64,000 nt of DNA from Polyangiaceae bacterium (lineage in GTDB: Bacteria > Myxococcota_A > Polyangia > Polyangiales > Polyangiaceae): positions 496,001 through 560,000 of the forward strand of contig JACKEA010000005.1 in the NCBI GenBank assembly GCA_020633235.1, written 5' to 3'. Position 1 is the first letter of the stretch. Each line of letters opens with the position of its first letter. Of this stretch, positions 51,819 through 60,784 are shown piece by piece. Position numbers and translations under genes: made by a program. The notes under the pieces were generated by a model. That model had not been told where the DNA came from. It saw nothing but the letters and a program-made list of their open reading frames with translations, and ran no database searches.

Positions 51819-52681
51819 GCGGCCCCCTTTCGGCGCCAGGCCAAGAGCTGCAGCACCGTGAGCACCAAGAGCAGGCCGAAGAACACGACCACGAGGGCGT
51901 TGGCGCGGCCCACGCGCAGGTTCAAGAACACCTGCTCGTAGATGGCGTACACGAACACCGTGGTGGAGCGCACCGGGCCGCCTTGCGTCATCACGCGCAC
52001 GACGTCGAACACCTGGAAGCTCACGATCAGGCTGGTGGTGCCCACGAAGGCCGTGGTCGGTCGCAAGAGAGGCCAGGTGACGTTCACGAAGCGCTGCACG
52101 CGGCCGGCGCCGTCCAGCGCGGCGGCCTCGTAAAGAGAGCCGGGAATGTCCTGCAAGCCCGCCACGAACAGCACCATGGAGTACCCGGCGATCTTCCAGA
52201 TGGTGACGCCGGCCAGGGTGTACAGCGCCACGTGCGGGTCGCCGAGCCAGTTCTTGGTGGGCAGCCCGAGACCGCGGAGCGCCGCGGAAAAGATGCCGGC
52301 GTCGGCGTCGAGCACCCACAAGAAGAGGAGCGCCACGCTGACCCAGCTCACGACGTAGGCGCTGAACACCGCGCCCCGCACGAAGGCGGCGAAGGGCCCC
52401 GGGCGATTGAGCGCCAGCGCCATGCCGAGGCCGAGCACCATGGAGCCGACCACCACCACCACGCTGAAGGCCAGCGTCGTGGTGAAGGCGTGCATCAGCT
52501 CGCCGCTCTGGGACAGCGCGGCGTAGTTGTCGAGGCCGACATACTTCGGCGGCGTCAAGAGGTCCCACTGGTACAGCGACAGGTACGCCGCGTTCAGCAG
52601 CGGATAGAAGAAGAACAGCGCGAGGAGCAGCGCCGTGGGCGCCATCATCCAGTACGGATCCAGAGGCCGCCGCGGTCGCAT
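51815..52681 (-). CDS. Sugar ABC transporter permease (MalF/UgpA-like)
   Basis: A 288-residue permease with about six membrane helices. The first loop, FYPLLNAAYLSLYQWDLLTPPKYVGLDNYAAL, is typical of UgpA-type proteins, and EAAALDGAGRVQRFVNVTWPLLRP is the EAA loop. Its start codon shares one base with the binding-protein stop (TGATG), and its stop overlaps the second permease start. The sugar is not readable from sequence. Confidence 0.9.
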   Translation of the reverse strand: MRPRRPLDPYWMMAPTALLLALFFFYPLLNAAYLSLYQWDLLTPPKYVGLDNYAALSQSGELMHAFTTTLAFSVVVVVGSMVLGLGMALALNRPGPFAAFVRGAVFSAYVVSWVSVALLFLWVLDADAGIFSAALRGLGLPTKNWLGDPHVALYTLAGVTIWKIAGYSMVLFVAGLQDIPGSLYEAAALDGAGRVQRFVNVTWPLLRPTTAFVGTTSLIVSFQVFDVVRVMTQGGPVRSTTVFVYAIYEQVFLNLRVGRANALVVVFFGLLLVLTVLQLLAWRRKGAA

Positions 52682-53913
52682 CAGCGCATCCCCCGGGCGA
52701 GCTCGCGGGCCCGCTGCATCACGGCTTGGGCGCTCTCACCGCCGAGCACGGCGCTCTCCAAGCGGGGTTGTACGATCTCGCGCTGCACCCGGAACAGCTC
52801 CGGCGACCACGGCCACGGCATGGCCACGTCGAGCTGATCGAGGGCCACGCGATCGTTCGGGTGCTTCTGATAGTAGCCCTCGCCCTCGAGCTGCTTCACG
52901 GCGGCGCGGGTCACCGGCATGTAGCCCGTTTGCGTGCTCCAGGCGATCACCTGCGCGGGCTCGTGCATGAAGCGCAAGAAGGCCCAAGCCGCGGCCTTCT
53001 GCGCGTCGGGTGCGCCCTTCAGGAGGATCCAGTGCGTGCCGCCGGTGGGCACCGCCCGCTGCTTCTTCTCGGGCAGGGGCGCCGCGACCACCTTGAAGGG
53101 GGCGTTGTCCTCCAGGTATTTCAAGAACGCCGTCGACGTCCAGATCATCGCCGTGCGGCCGGCCAGGTAGTCCTGGTTGGTCTGCTCCCAGGCGTTGTAG
53201 TCGCGGCCGGGCGGCGGCTTCATGCTGCGCTCGGCCACCATCGTCTTCCACAGCTCCAGCGCCTCCACGCCGGCTTCGCCGCCCAGGGAAACGGTGCCGT
53301 CGGCCTCCACTACGCGACCGCCGGCCTGACCCGTGAGGGCGGTCCAGAACCACCAATCGATGGGACAGCCGAAGCCGTGGCGCTTGTCGTTCGAGAGAGC
53401 GCGAGCCGTTTCTCGGAGCTCGGTCCAGGTCTTCGGGGCGGACAGGCCGCGCTCCGCGAACAGCGGCCCGTTGATGTAAGCGATGGGCGTCGAGCGATTG
53501 AAGGGCAGGGTCATCAGCGGGCGATCGCCGCCGCCGATCCAGCTGCCGTCTTGGCCGAGGGCGGGGATCACGCCGAGCTCCTTGGCACCAGGATAGCCGT
53601 CCAAGTGCTCGAGCACGCCCGCGCTCGCCAGATACGGCACCACCTCGCCGACCACGTGACTGAGCGCCGGCGCTGCCTTCGCCGCGATGGCGGTGCGCAG
53701 CTTGGCCAAGCCCTCGAAGTAGTCGCCCTGATACACCGCGGAAATGAAGTAGTCGCTCTGAGTCTGGTTGAAGCGATCCACCAGGGACTCGAGCACCTTG
53801 CGATTCCGCCCGCCGTAGGTGAACCACAGGCTCGCGACCTGGCGTCCGGGCGGCACGCGGCGGTCCGCGCACCCCGCGAGGGCCAACGCTTGCAAGAACG
53901 TGCGGCGCTTCAC
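52681..53913 (-). CDS. Sugar ABC transporter substrate-binding lipoprotein
   Basis: The GTG at 53913 overlaps the ATPase stop (GTGA) and gives a protein of about 410 residues with a short signal sequence RRTFLQALALAGCAD (lipobox). The family 1 solute-binding signatures are visible: SLWFTYGGRNRKVLESLVDRFNQTQSDYFISAVYQGDYFEGLAKL at the start, and GGTHWILLKGAPDAQKAAAWAFLRFM plus WSTQTGYMPVTRAAV near the C terminus, as in UgpB (glycerol-3-phosphate) and related maltose-type proteins. Substrate inferred only as a sugar or sugar phosphate. Confidence 0.88.
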   Translation of the reverse strand: MKRRTFLQALALAGCADRRVPPGRQVASLWFTYGGRNRKVLESLVDRFNQTQSDYFISAVYQGDYFEGLAKLRTAIAAKAAPALSHVVGEVVPYLASAGVLEHLDGYPGAKELGVIPALGQDGSWIGGGDRPLMTLPFNRSTPIAYINGPLFAERGLSAPKTWTELRETARALSNDKRHGFGCPIDWWFWTALTGQAGGRVVEADGTVSLGGEAGVEALELWKTMVAERSMKPPPGRDYNAWEQTNQDYLAGRTAMIWTSTAFLKYLEDNAPFKVVAAPLPEKKQRAVPTGGTHWILLKGAPDAQKAAAWAFLRFMHEPAQVIAWSTQTGYMPVTRAAVKQLEGEGYYQKHPNDRVALDQLDVAMPWPWSPELFRVQREIVQPRLESAVLGGESAQAVMQRARELARGMR

Positions 53914-54965
53914 AGTGCGCGCCCCGTGCCGCGATCGAACCACACGACGTCGGACGCGTCGAAGGCGAAGGGCACGGTGCTGCCCACGGCGGGCGCCTCG
54001 AAGCCGGGGACCCGCGCTCGCACGGTGACGCCGCCGGCGTCGAGCTCGAGGTGGCTCTCGCCGCCCAGGAGCTCCACCACGGTCACGCTGCCCTCCGCGC
54101 GCACGCTACCGCTCGCCTCGGCGCCTACGCGCACGTGCTCCGGGCGCACGCCGAGCAAGAGCTCGGCTCCGCTCGGCGCGTCGAGCTCGATGCTGCCGGC
54201 CCGTGCGCGGCCGTCGCTCGCGTCCGCCTCGAGCAGGTTCATCGGCGGGCTGCCGAAAAACGCAGCGGCAAACGCGGTCTCGGGTCGCTCATAGATGTCT
54301 CGGGGCTTGTCGATCTGTTCGATGCGCCCGGCCCGCAAGAGCACGATGCGATCCGAGAGCGTCATGGCCTCGGCTTGGTCGTGGGTCACGTACAGCGCCG
54401 TGACGCCCAGCCGGCGCAGCAGCTTCCCGAGCTCCACCCGAAGCTCCGCCCTCAGGGCCGCGTCCAGGTTCGAGAGCGGCTCGTCGAACAGGAACACCGC
54501 GGGCTTGCGCACGATGGCGCGTCCCATGGCCACGCGCTGTTGCTCGCCGCCGGAGAGCTGCGCCGGCCGGCGATCGAGGAGCTTTTCGATGCCGAGCAGC
54601 TCCGCCGTCTCGGCCACGCTCTTGTCCCGCTCCGCCGCCGGCACCTTCCGCATCTTGAGCGGGAACGCCATGATGTCGCGCACCTTCATGTGCGGGTACA
54701 GGGCGAAACCCTGGAACACCATCGCCACGTCGCGCTCTTGCGGCGGCACTTTGGCCACATCGCGCTCGCCGATGCGAATGCTGCCGGCGTCGGGCACGTC
54801 GAGCCCGGCGATCAGCCGCAGCGTGGTGCTCTTGCCGCAGCCGCTGGGCCCCACCAAGCTCACGATCTCTCCCGCCGCCACCTCGAGATCCACCTGATCG
54901 ACGGCGGGCTTTTCGCTATCCGGAAAGTGCCGGGTGAGCCCCTTGATCGAAATCGCAGACGCCAT
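53910..54965 (-). CDS. Sugar ABC transporter ATPase (UgpC/MalK-like)
   Basis: A 351-residue ATPase: Walker A GPSGCGKST, signature LSGGEQQRVAMGRAI, Walker B PAVFLFDEPLSNLD, H-loop VTHDQAEAMTLSDR. The C-terminal regulatory (OB-type) domain includes LGVRPEHV. It is the first gene of the four-gene importer operon, transcribed from about 54970 towards 50982. The tight overlaps of all four genes imply one transcript. Confidence 0.92.
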   Translation of the reverse strand: MASAISIKGLTRHFPDSEKPAVDQVDLEVAAGEIVSLVGPSGCGKSTTLRLIAGLDVPDAGSIRIGERDVAKVPPQERDVAMVFQGFALYPHMKVRDIMAFPLKMRKVPAAERDKSVAETAELLGIEKLLDRRPAQLSGGEQQRVAMGRAIVRKPAVFLFDEPLSNLDAALRAELRVELGKLLRRLGVTALYVTHDQAEAMTLSDRIVLLRAGRIEQIDKPRDIYERPETAFAAAFFGSPPMNLLEADASDGRARAGSIELDAPSGAELLLGVRPEHVRVGAEASGSVRAEGSVTVVELLGGESHLELDAGGVTVRARVPGFEAPAVGSTVPFAFDASDVVWFDRGTGRAL

Positions 54966-55462
54966 CCGCGCTCGTTTCTAAAGCGTGTTGACAGTTTCTG
55001 CCGACACCGCCCTTCTCGGGCGTCGGGCACAGGCCCTTCCTGCTTCGACGAGGGTAGTTTCGCGGACCACCACGAGCGACGGTTCGCCAGAGCTTCCCTC
55101 TCCACAAGCGTTTTGCGTCTCCGCGTGCTTCGCGGCGACGGGAGGCCAAACCTCCAATTCATGCAGCCTACTAGGACCTGAACACATGTCAAGCATTATC
55201 CTCAGCGAGGCAGGATTTCGTCGTCAATCCCAATCCAGAAACTCTCAACAGACTCTAAGGAGAAACCCGCGAAAGGTCCAAGCAACAGCCGTGAGACCGC
55301 GGGATTGCGGGTGTATTTGGTTGGTCCGGCGCGAGCCCCGGCGCGGCCCGCTGCGCCGGAAATGTAAGCGGCATTACACGTCGAAGTGGTCCGAGCTACC
55401 AGGGCCACGCGTGCTCGAACGGCGATTGCTGCTGGTGTCAGTTAGGTTCCCGCAGTGCGCGT
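54966..55462. other. Intergenic region upstream of the sugar importer
   Basis: About 500 bases between the importer ATPase and the lectin gene, without a credible gene. It holds two short hairpins (CCGCG-TGCTT-CGCGG at 55121-55135; GGAGG-CCAAA-CCTCC at 55141-55155), an AT-richer stretch at 55150-55270, and a type 2 palindromic element (55319-55360). The operon promoter should be here, but I see no clear -35/-10 pair. Confidence 0.5.
55319..55360. repeat. Dispersed palindromic element, type 2
   Basis: GGTTGGTCCGGCGCGAGCC followed by a GC-rich complementary arm ending CTGCGCCGG. It lies about 100 bases downstream of the lectin gene's stop. Confidence 0.55.
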
Positions 55463-56527
55463 TCAGAGCGGGGAGATCATGCGCCCGCGTGTGTTGTTGC
55501 TGGTGTCGGGATCGGGCACTGAGCCGGCTGGTCCTTCGAGTCGACACGACGCATAGAACGTGGCCCTGGGCAGGACCTTCAGCGTGAACGAGTGGAGCTG
55601 TGCTTTCCCGGTCTTGACGTTGATCGTCTTCGTTTCTTCGGTCGCCTTCGGGCCCGTGCTGCTGGAGGCGCGGAGGGTGCACGTCAGCTTGGCGTTCGTC
55701 ACGTCCCTGGTCGTTTGCACCTCGACGAGCATGTAAGCCATCTTGTCGTGGATCGGTCCGGTGTGAGCGGTGGGCGAGTTGCTGACCTGCGGATAACCGA
55801 ACACGACGGCCAGATCCGCGCCCGGCATGATGCACTCCGAGCTCTTGCAGTTGCCGCTCGCGCAGTCGCTGCCGAAGATGCAGTAGTCCCCGGTGGTGGC
55901 CTTGCCGTCCTTCGTGCGGCAACGTCTCGGTGCGTTGTTGCTACACCAACCGTTTTCGCACGAGCAGTCTCCACTGATGCAATCCGAGTCCGCCTTGCAG
56001 GAGTCGCCGAGCACTCGCTGGGGGCCCGTGACCAAAGCGTGAGTCCAGCGAATGTTCGGAGGGTCGCTGCAGCTCCACAACTGGAGCGCGGCCCCTTCCT
56101 TGGCGTTGCCCTTGGGGTAGCTGAGACACTTGGCGGGGTTGGCCTTGGGGCGGATCCGCAGGGCGCCGCCGTGCGTCTCCGCCACGCTCCAGAGCTGGTT
56201 CGCCTTGCCCTTGCACGCCCACAGATGGACCGGGTTGCCGTCATTCGTGTGGGCGTACTTCGTGCTCAGACACTTGCTCTTGTCGCTCGCCAGCACGATG
56301 GTCCCGGCGGAGGCGTCATAGATCCAGTCCTCGTTGGGGCTGACCTTGCAGCTCCACAGCTGGATCGGGTTGCCGTCCTTCGTGTGGTTGAACTTCTTGG
56401 CGACGCACAGCTCGGAGTTCACCAAGCGAATGTGCAAGTTGGGCGGAGCACTCGTCGCTCCCGTGGTGGCTACCACGAGGACAGGTGCCAGAAGCAGCGC
56501 CACCCTCACGCTGTCGATGAGCTGCAT
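55463..56527 (-). CDS. Secreted ricin-type lectin with Cys-rich and CARDB-like regions
   Basis: A 354-residue secreted protein. After a signal peptide, a ricin B-type beta-trefoil (about 28-165) shows repeated QxW-type units: GNPIQLWSC, GNPVHLWACKGKANQLWSV, GAALQLWSCSDPPNIRW. A Cys-rich module follows (CKADSDCISGDCSCENGWCSNN, CIFGSDCASGNC), then a beta-rich C-terminal domain (about 235-354, AYMLVEVQTTRDVTNAKLTCTL) resembling CARDB/adhesion domains. Inferred to bind sugars outside the cell. The substrate is unknown. Confidence 0.78.
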   Translation of the reverse strand: MQLIDSVRVALLLAPVLVVATTGATSAPPNLHIRLVNSELCVAKKFNHTKDGNPIQLWSCKVSPNEDWIYDASAGTIVLASDKSKCLSTKYAHTNDGNPVHLWACKGKANQLWSVAETHGGALRIRPKANPAKCLSYPKGNAKEGAALQLWSCSDPPNIRWTHALVTGPQRVLGDSCKADSDCISGDCSCENGWCSNNAPRRCRTKDGKATTGDYCIFGSDCASGNCKSSECIMPGADLAVVFGYPQVSNSPTAHTGPIHDKMAYMLVEVQTTRDVTNAKLTCTLRASSSTGPKATEETKTINVKTGKAQLHSFTLKVLPRATFYASCRLEGPAGSVPDPDTSNNTRGRMISPL

Positions 56528-56595
56528 GATTCACACGATGGGCCCGCGCCGGCGGTCCGCAATTGTCATCGATCAACAGGGCTGACCGCTGACGG

Positions 56596-58731
56596 TCACT
56601 CCACTGCGGGCGGCGTGAACACGCGGAACGTCTGCTGCTCCCCGGCGGCGATGTAGATCTGTTTTTCGGGCATGGTGTTGATGGCATCCGGGAAGGTGAG
56701 CGTCGTCGCGCAGCCATTGACGCCGGCGCTCGAGGCCACGCCCACCAGGGTGAGCTGGTTCTCGCCGGGCGCGAGCATCAACGTGATGGGCGGCGTCGGC
56801 TTTCCCGACTGGGGCAGCTCCAAGCTGTCGATCTGAGCCACGCCGTTCACGAGCAAGCTGACGGTGGGGGCCTGGGACATTTGGATGAAGATGTTGGCGA
56901 GAGTCACCTGTACCGGTCGCTCCTTGCTCGACCCTTTGGTGATCACCAGCTCGCCGGAGGGCGTGGCGGTCGTGATCAGGGTGTCGTCGCGCTGCGTGAA
57001 CACGTCGCCGTCCTCCACCACCAGGCCGTGGGTGATGGAGACGCTCTCGTAGCCCGGCCGGTTGAGGACCATGAGCAGGGGCTTCTGCTGCCAGCGGTAG
57101 GCGTTGCTGATCAGCGTGAGCGGTCCTTCTTTCACGCCTGCTGGGAAGGCGGCAGGGCCGCTGACGCCGATCTCGTCGTCGGCGTAGTACAGACCTGCGG
57201 TCACGTCCTTCATGAAGTCGGGAGCGGAGCTGGCGTCCGCCTCGATGGGCTCGCTGATCTCGAAGTCGATGATCCACGTCGTGCTCTTGAGCGCCAAACC
57301 GAAGACCGGGATCAGTGACATCAAATCACCAGCCGTCAGCGTGTAGGCGGCCATGTTGACCTGGAGCTTGGCTTCGTGGAGCGCGTCCGTGGAGCCCGCC
57401 AACTTCTGCAAGGCGTTGTCGATGCCCTTACCGGCGGCCACTGAGCCGATCTTCTGCAGCATGTTGAGCAGGTTGTCGGAGATCTCCTTCAACAGCTGTT
57501 CCGGCGCCTTGCTGGTCTTGTTCAGCTGCTTCCAGAGCAAGGCCACGCGGTCCCCGAGGGCGCCCTTCTCGATCAGGCCCTGGAGCAACGCCGAGAGCCC
57601 TGCCTCCAGCGTGGCGCCGGCGATGTTGGACAGGCCCGACTGCGGCCGGAAGGTGCCCCAGTACACCCACTTGGCCCGGCGGTTGTCGTACAAACGCTTT
57701 TGGTCGTGCGCCTCGAGCTCGAACAGATCCGTGGGAATGAAGCTGTCGATGGCGAACTTCATGAGCCCGAAGGCGACCGTGACCGGGGCGGAAACGGTGA
57801 GCCCGCCGCCTCCGGTGAGGGCCGCCGCGAGGTTGATGACGTCGAGAGCGTCGCCCGCCACGTGCAGACCCATGGCCATGAAGTCCAGCGTGTAGAACAC
57901 GCGGTGCACCGGATGTTTCAGGCGGTCGGCCAGCGTCAGGAGCGGCTGCTGGGTGGTGCCGAGGTCGCCAATTACCTTGGCGCTGACGGGTTGTTCGATC
58001 TCGCGAAAGAAGCGGGTGAGCTCGGTGTTGAAGAGCAACGCCTGTAGCGCTCGCTCGTCCTCGTCGGAGAGCGCGTCGTATTGCTCTCGGGCGAGCGCCG
58101 CGATGCTCTTTCCCGCCGTGGTCAGATCGCCGAGAGCAGCGATGCCGTCGCTGCCCGCCGTCTGCTGCAGGAACTGTCGGTAGGCGGGATCCTCGTCGAG
58201 CCATACCGCGCCCACGGTCTCCGTCAGGGCCGCCACGCCCGCCTCGAGCCGCAGGGCGGCTTCGGCGCGCGGCATGCGTCGGTTGGGGACGAAGATGGTG
58301 ATCGGCAGCTGCCCGGTGCGGCGCGCGTTCTCCGAACCGAAGCCGATCAGATACTCGCGTGCCTGCGCCAGAGGCAGGAACGTGGACAGCTCGATCACGT
58401 CATCGGCGTTGGAGTCGGGGTCGTCGCCCTCTTCCACGACACGGACCCGGGGGCTCAGCAGGGCGACGTCGTTGACGTACAGGACGATGTCCGTCAGCGG
58501 GATGTCCACGTTCTGCACGAGCACGCTGAGTCGCTTGCCGGGCTCGAAGCGCGAGCTGGAGGGCCGCTCCATGGGCCAGTCTCCGGCGATGATCTTCGGG
58601 CCCTCGGCGTCGTCGCCGGAGCTCGTATCCAGACAGCCGCCGAGCAATGGCACGCAGAGCGCCAACGCCAATAGCGCCAAGCGCAGCAACACCACCTCTC
58701 GCACTCGATACCTGCGTCGCCCCTCACACAT
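56596..58731 (-). CDS. Large hypothetical lipoprotein
   Basis: The ATG at 58731 gives 711 residues; GTG 58704 is an alternative. A signal peptide ends CVPLLGGCLD (lipobox). The chain is a mix of beta strands at the two ends (NVDIPLTDIVLYVNDVALLSP; APTVSLLVNGVAQIDSLEL, TLMLAPGENQLTLVGV) and helices in the middle (about 240-460, with two hydrophobic stretches). The terminal regions resemble adhesion/Ig-like domains. No known family or catalytic motif. Probably surface-located. Confidence 0.65.
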   Translation of the reverse strand: MCEGRRRYRVREVVLLRLALLALALCVPLLGGCLDTSSGDDAEGPKIIAGDWPMERPSSSRFEPGKRLSVLVQNVDIPLTDIVLYVNDVALLSPRVRVVEEGDDPDSNADDVIELSTFLPLAQAREYLIGFGSENARRTGQLPITIFVPNRRMPRAEAALRLEAGVAALTETVGAVWLDEDPAYRQFLQQTAGSDGIAALGDLTTAGKSIAALAREQYDALSDEDERALQALLFNTELTRFFREIEQPVSAKVIGDLGTTQQPLLTLADRLKHPVHRVFYTLDFMAMGLHVAGDALDVINLAAALTGGGGLTVSAPVTVAFGLMKFAIDSFIPTDLFELEAHDQKRLYDNRRAKWVYWGTFRPQSGLSNIAGATLEAGLSALLQGLIEKGALGDRVALLWKQLNKTSKAPEQLLKEISDNLLNMLQKIGSVAAGKGIDNALQKLAGSTDALHEAKLQVNMAAYTLTAGDLMSLIPVFGLALKSTTWIIDFEISEPIEADASSAPDFMKDVTAGLYYADDEIGVSGPAAFPAGVKEGPLTLISNAYRWQQKPLLMVLNRPGYESVSITHGLVVEDGDVFTQRDDTLITTATPSGELVITKGSSKERPVQVTLANIFIQMSQAPTVSLLVNGVAQIDSLELPQSGKPTPPITLMLAPGENQLTLVGVASSAGVNGCATTLTFPDAINTMPEKQIYIAAGEQQTFRVFTPPAVE

Positions 58732-58810
58732 ACGCCCACCTTTTTCCCTCTCCGCCACGCGCACTATTTCGAACAATGCACCAGGGCGACGGCGGATTCC
58801 CGACAAACCG

Positions 58811-59332
58811 TCAGTCGAGGGGCATGGACAGGCCCATCTCTTGGCGCATGTGGAGCAGCGCCTCCGCGTTGCCCAGGGCGTCGTCCACGGGGTCGTGGGT
58901 GTGGGCGGTCTTCCGCAGGTGCTTGAAGTTCTTGGTGACGTCCTTGACCAGGCCCTTGTACAGCGAGCCCAGGTTCTGAGAGCTGAAGCCGAAGGGGTTT
59001 TCACCGAGGAAGTGGTGGAAATACCAGTTGATGAACTGCCAATCGAAGCCGTTGTTGTCGGCGATGAAGATCTTCCGACCCGGGCACTCCTTGGCGAGCC
59101 AGTCGGAAAAGCGCTGCATCTCCGCGCTTGGGTCTGCGAAAGCGAGGGTCTCTTCTCGCGAGAAGCCGCTCACGGCCAGGGCCTCGGGGACGAAGCGATC
59201 CGAGATGGGTCGCAGCTTGCCGTAGAAGGTGCGCGAGAGGTCTCCGTCCACCACGACGGCGCCAAAGCAGACCATGGAGTAGTCACCGGGGATCGGGCCG
59301 TCGGCCTCGATGTCGACCATCACGTACGTCAT
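58811..59332 (-). CDS. DEDDh-type 3'-5' exonuclease (RNase H-like fold)
   Basis: A 173-residue enzyme from ATG 59332. The Exo I motif (MTYVMVDIEADGPIPG) gives the first Asp and Glu. FIADNNGFDWQFINWYFHHFLG lies in the Exo II region, and HDPVDDALGNAEAL is the Exo III motif (HxxxD). Related to DnaQ-like and ribonuclease T-type exonucleases, but short and lacking any accessory domain. DNA or RNA substrate is not decided by the sequence. Divergent from the SUMF1-type gene. Confidence 0.85.
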   Translation of the reverse strand: MTYVMVDIEADGPIPGDYSMVCFGAVVVDGDLSRTFYGKLRPISDRFVPEALAVSGFSREETLAFADPSAEMQRFSDWLAKECPGRKIFIADNNGFDWQFINWYFHHFLGENPFGFSSQNLGSLYKGLVKDVTKNFKHLRKTAHTHDPVDDALGNAEALLHMRQEMGLSMPLD

Positions 59333-59371
59333 GGCCGAAGCGAGCCACGACGGGGGGTGGGGCGCCATGGG

Positions 59372-59405
59372 CGTCGGGCCGCGAGGTTCCGCGGCGAGGC
59401 GACAT
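59372..59405. repeat. Dispersed palindromic element, type 1
   Basis: GTCGGGCCGCG, loop AGGTTC, CGCGGCGAGGCGAC, followed by an A-rich run (AAGAAAAAAG). It lies between two divergent genes, so it is not at a 3' end here. Confidence 0.55.
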
Positions 59406-59488
59406 TCAAGAAAAAAGTCGCGTAATGGCAAGCACTTAGCGTCCTGCCGCGCTCGCGAGTCACGGAATTCGGTATATGGGCCGTCCCG

Positions 59489-60784
59489 TTGCTGACACGA
59501 GTTTCGAAATGGCTCCTCGTGGCGCTGGTGAGCATCGCCGGCTGCGACGAGCACTCCGATCACCCGGGCCAAACGTCCGCGCCGGCGGCGAGCCAAACGT
59601 CCGCGGGTCCGGCGGCGTCGGCGAGCGGCCAAACGTCCGCGGGTCCGGCGGCGTCGGCGAGCGGCCAAACGTCCGCGGGTCCGGCGGCGTCGGCGAGCAG
59701 CCAAACGTCCGCGCCCGCGGCCAGCGTGGGGCACTGCCCCGAAGGCATGGCGTGGATCGCCGGCGGCCCGTTCCACATGGGGAGCGACTCCCCGGAGGCG
59801 GCGCCGGAAGATCGCCCGCGCTTCGAGACCGAGGTGGCCGGCTTCTGCATGGACATCACGGAAGTCACGGTGGACGCCTACGCGGCGTGCGTGAAGAGCG
59901 GCAAGTGCGAGGCGGGGGAGAACGACCGCCGCTTTTGCAACGTGCGTTACCCCGACCGCGGGGATCATCCCATCAACTGCGTCACCTGGTATCAGTCGAA
60001 GGCCTACTGCGAGGCCCAGGGCAAGCGCCTGCCGCTGGAGAGCGAGTGGGAGTTCGCGGCCCGGGGCGGCAGTGAGTACCGCACGTACTCCTGGGGCAAC
60101 GAGAGCCCCGACGGCCGCACGTGTTGGAAGCACGTCGGCGGCTCGTGCAAGGTGCGCTCGTACGATCCCGGCGCGTTCGGCCTGTATGACATGACCGGCA
60201 ACGTGTGGGAGTGGGTCGACGACTGGTTCGGCGAGCTCCCCTGGCCGCCGGAGCACAGCCAGGTGAAGAGCTACCGCGGAGGCAGCTGGAGCCGGCGCTT
60301 CGAGAAGTGGATGAGCACGCGGCTCCGCAATCGCTACGGGCCGAAGAAATGGGGCTCGCACTTGGGCTTCCGCTGCGCGCTCACTCCGAAGGACGTGAAG
60401 TGTCCCTTCGGTCGTACCGAAGATCAGAGCCGCTGCCAGTTCGGCGTGAAGAGCATGGGCTGCCCGGCGCAAGAGAGCTGGAACGGCGTGCGCTGCGCGC
60501 GGGAGGGGGAGCCCGAGTGTCCCGAGGGCCGCGTGAAGAAGCCGGGGCACGGCTGCAGCTTCAAGGAGCCGGTGGGGGGGCCCGCGCCGGAGGTCGAGAG
60601 CACGCCCGTGACCCGCAGCCGGAGCCCCGAGTTCGACGCGGACTGCCTGCAGAACAAGCCGGGACGGCCGCACTCCTATCGCTACGTGGGGGGGACCCAC
60701 GCCAAGCGCAACCACGTCAGCGCGCAGGCGGGCTGCTCCAATCGTGACGTGGGTGTGGGATGGAACTCGACGTGCTGTCCATGA
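59489..60784 (+). CDS. SUMF1/FGE-type lipoprotein with 12-residue repeats
   Basis: The TTG at 59489 gives a 431-residue lipoprotein (LVALVSIAGCDE lipobox). Residues about 30-75 are three copies of a 12-residue unit (QTSAGPAASASG). The formylglycine-generating-enzyme-like domain (about 85-290) has GMAWIAGGPFHMGSD, EVTVDAYAACV, PINCVTWYQSKAYCEAQGKRLPLESEWEFAARGG, GLYDMTGNVWEWVDD, SYRGGSWSRR and LGFRCAL. Most bacterial members with this plan are not true sulfatase activators. A C-terminal Cys-rich region of about 130 residues follows. Its stop overlaps the next gene (ATGA). Confidence 0.82.
   Translation: MLTRVSKWLLVALVSIAGCDEHSDHPGQTSAPAASQTSAGPAASASGQTSAGPAASASGQTSAGPAASASSQTSAPAASVGHCPEGMAWIAGGPFHMGSDSPEAAPEDRPRFETEVAGFCMDITEVTVDAYAACVKSGKCEAGENDRRFCNVRYPDRGDHPINCVTWYQSKAYCEAQGKRLPLESEWEFAARGGSEYRTYSWGNESPDGRTCWKHVGGSCKVRSYDPGAFGLYDMTGNVWEWVDDWFGELPWPPEHSQVKSYRGGSWSRRFEKWMSTRLRNRYGPKKWGSHLGFRCALTPKDVKCPFGRTEDQSRCQFGVKSMGCPAQESWNGVRCAREGEPECPEGRVKKPGHGCSFKEPVGGPAPEVESTPVTRSRSPEFDADCLQNKPGRPHSYRYVGGTHAKRNHVSAQAGCSNRDVGVGWNSTCCP
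59593..59700 (+). repeat. Three tandem copies of a 36-bp coding repeat
   Basis: Exact copies at 59593-59628, 59629-59664 and 59665-59700 (last copy differs by one base), unit starting CCAAACGTCCGCGGGTCC. They encode the linker repeats of the SUMF1-type lipoprotein. Unit length is a multiple of 3, so copy-number changes keep the frame. Confidence 0.92.

Noticed and set aside
54985..55587. Plus-strand frame of 200 codons upstream of the importer
   Set aside because: No ribosome-binding site, no motif, and it runs into the lectin gene in antisense.
59593..59700. 36-bp repeats as a CRISPR array
   Set aside because: Copies are directly adjacent with no spacers and lie in frame inside a gene.
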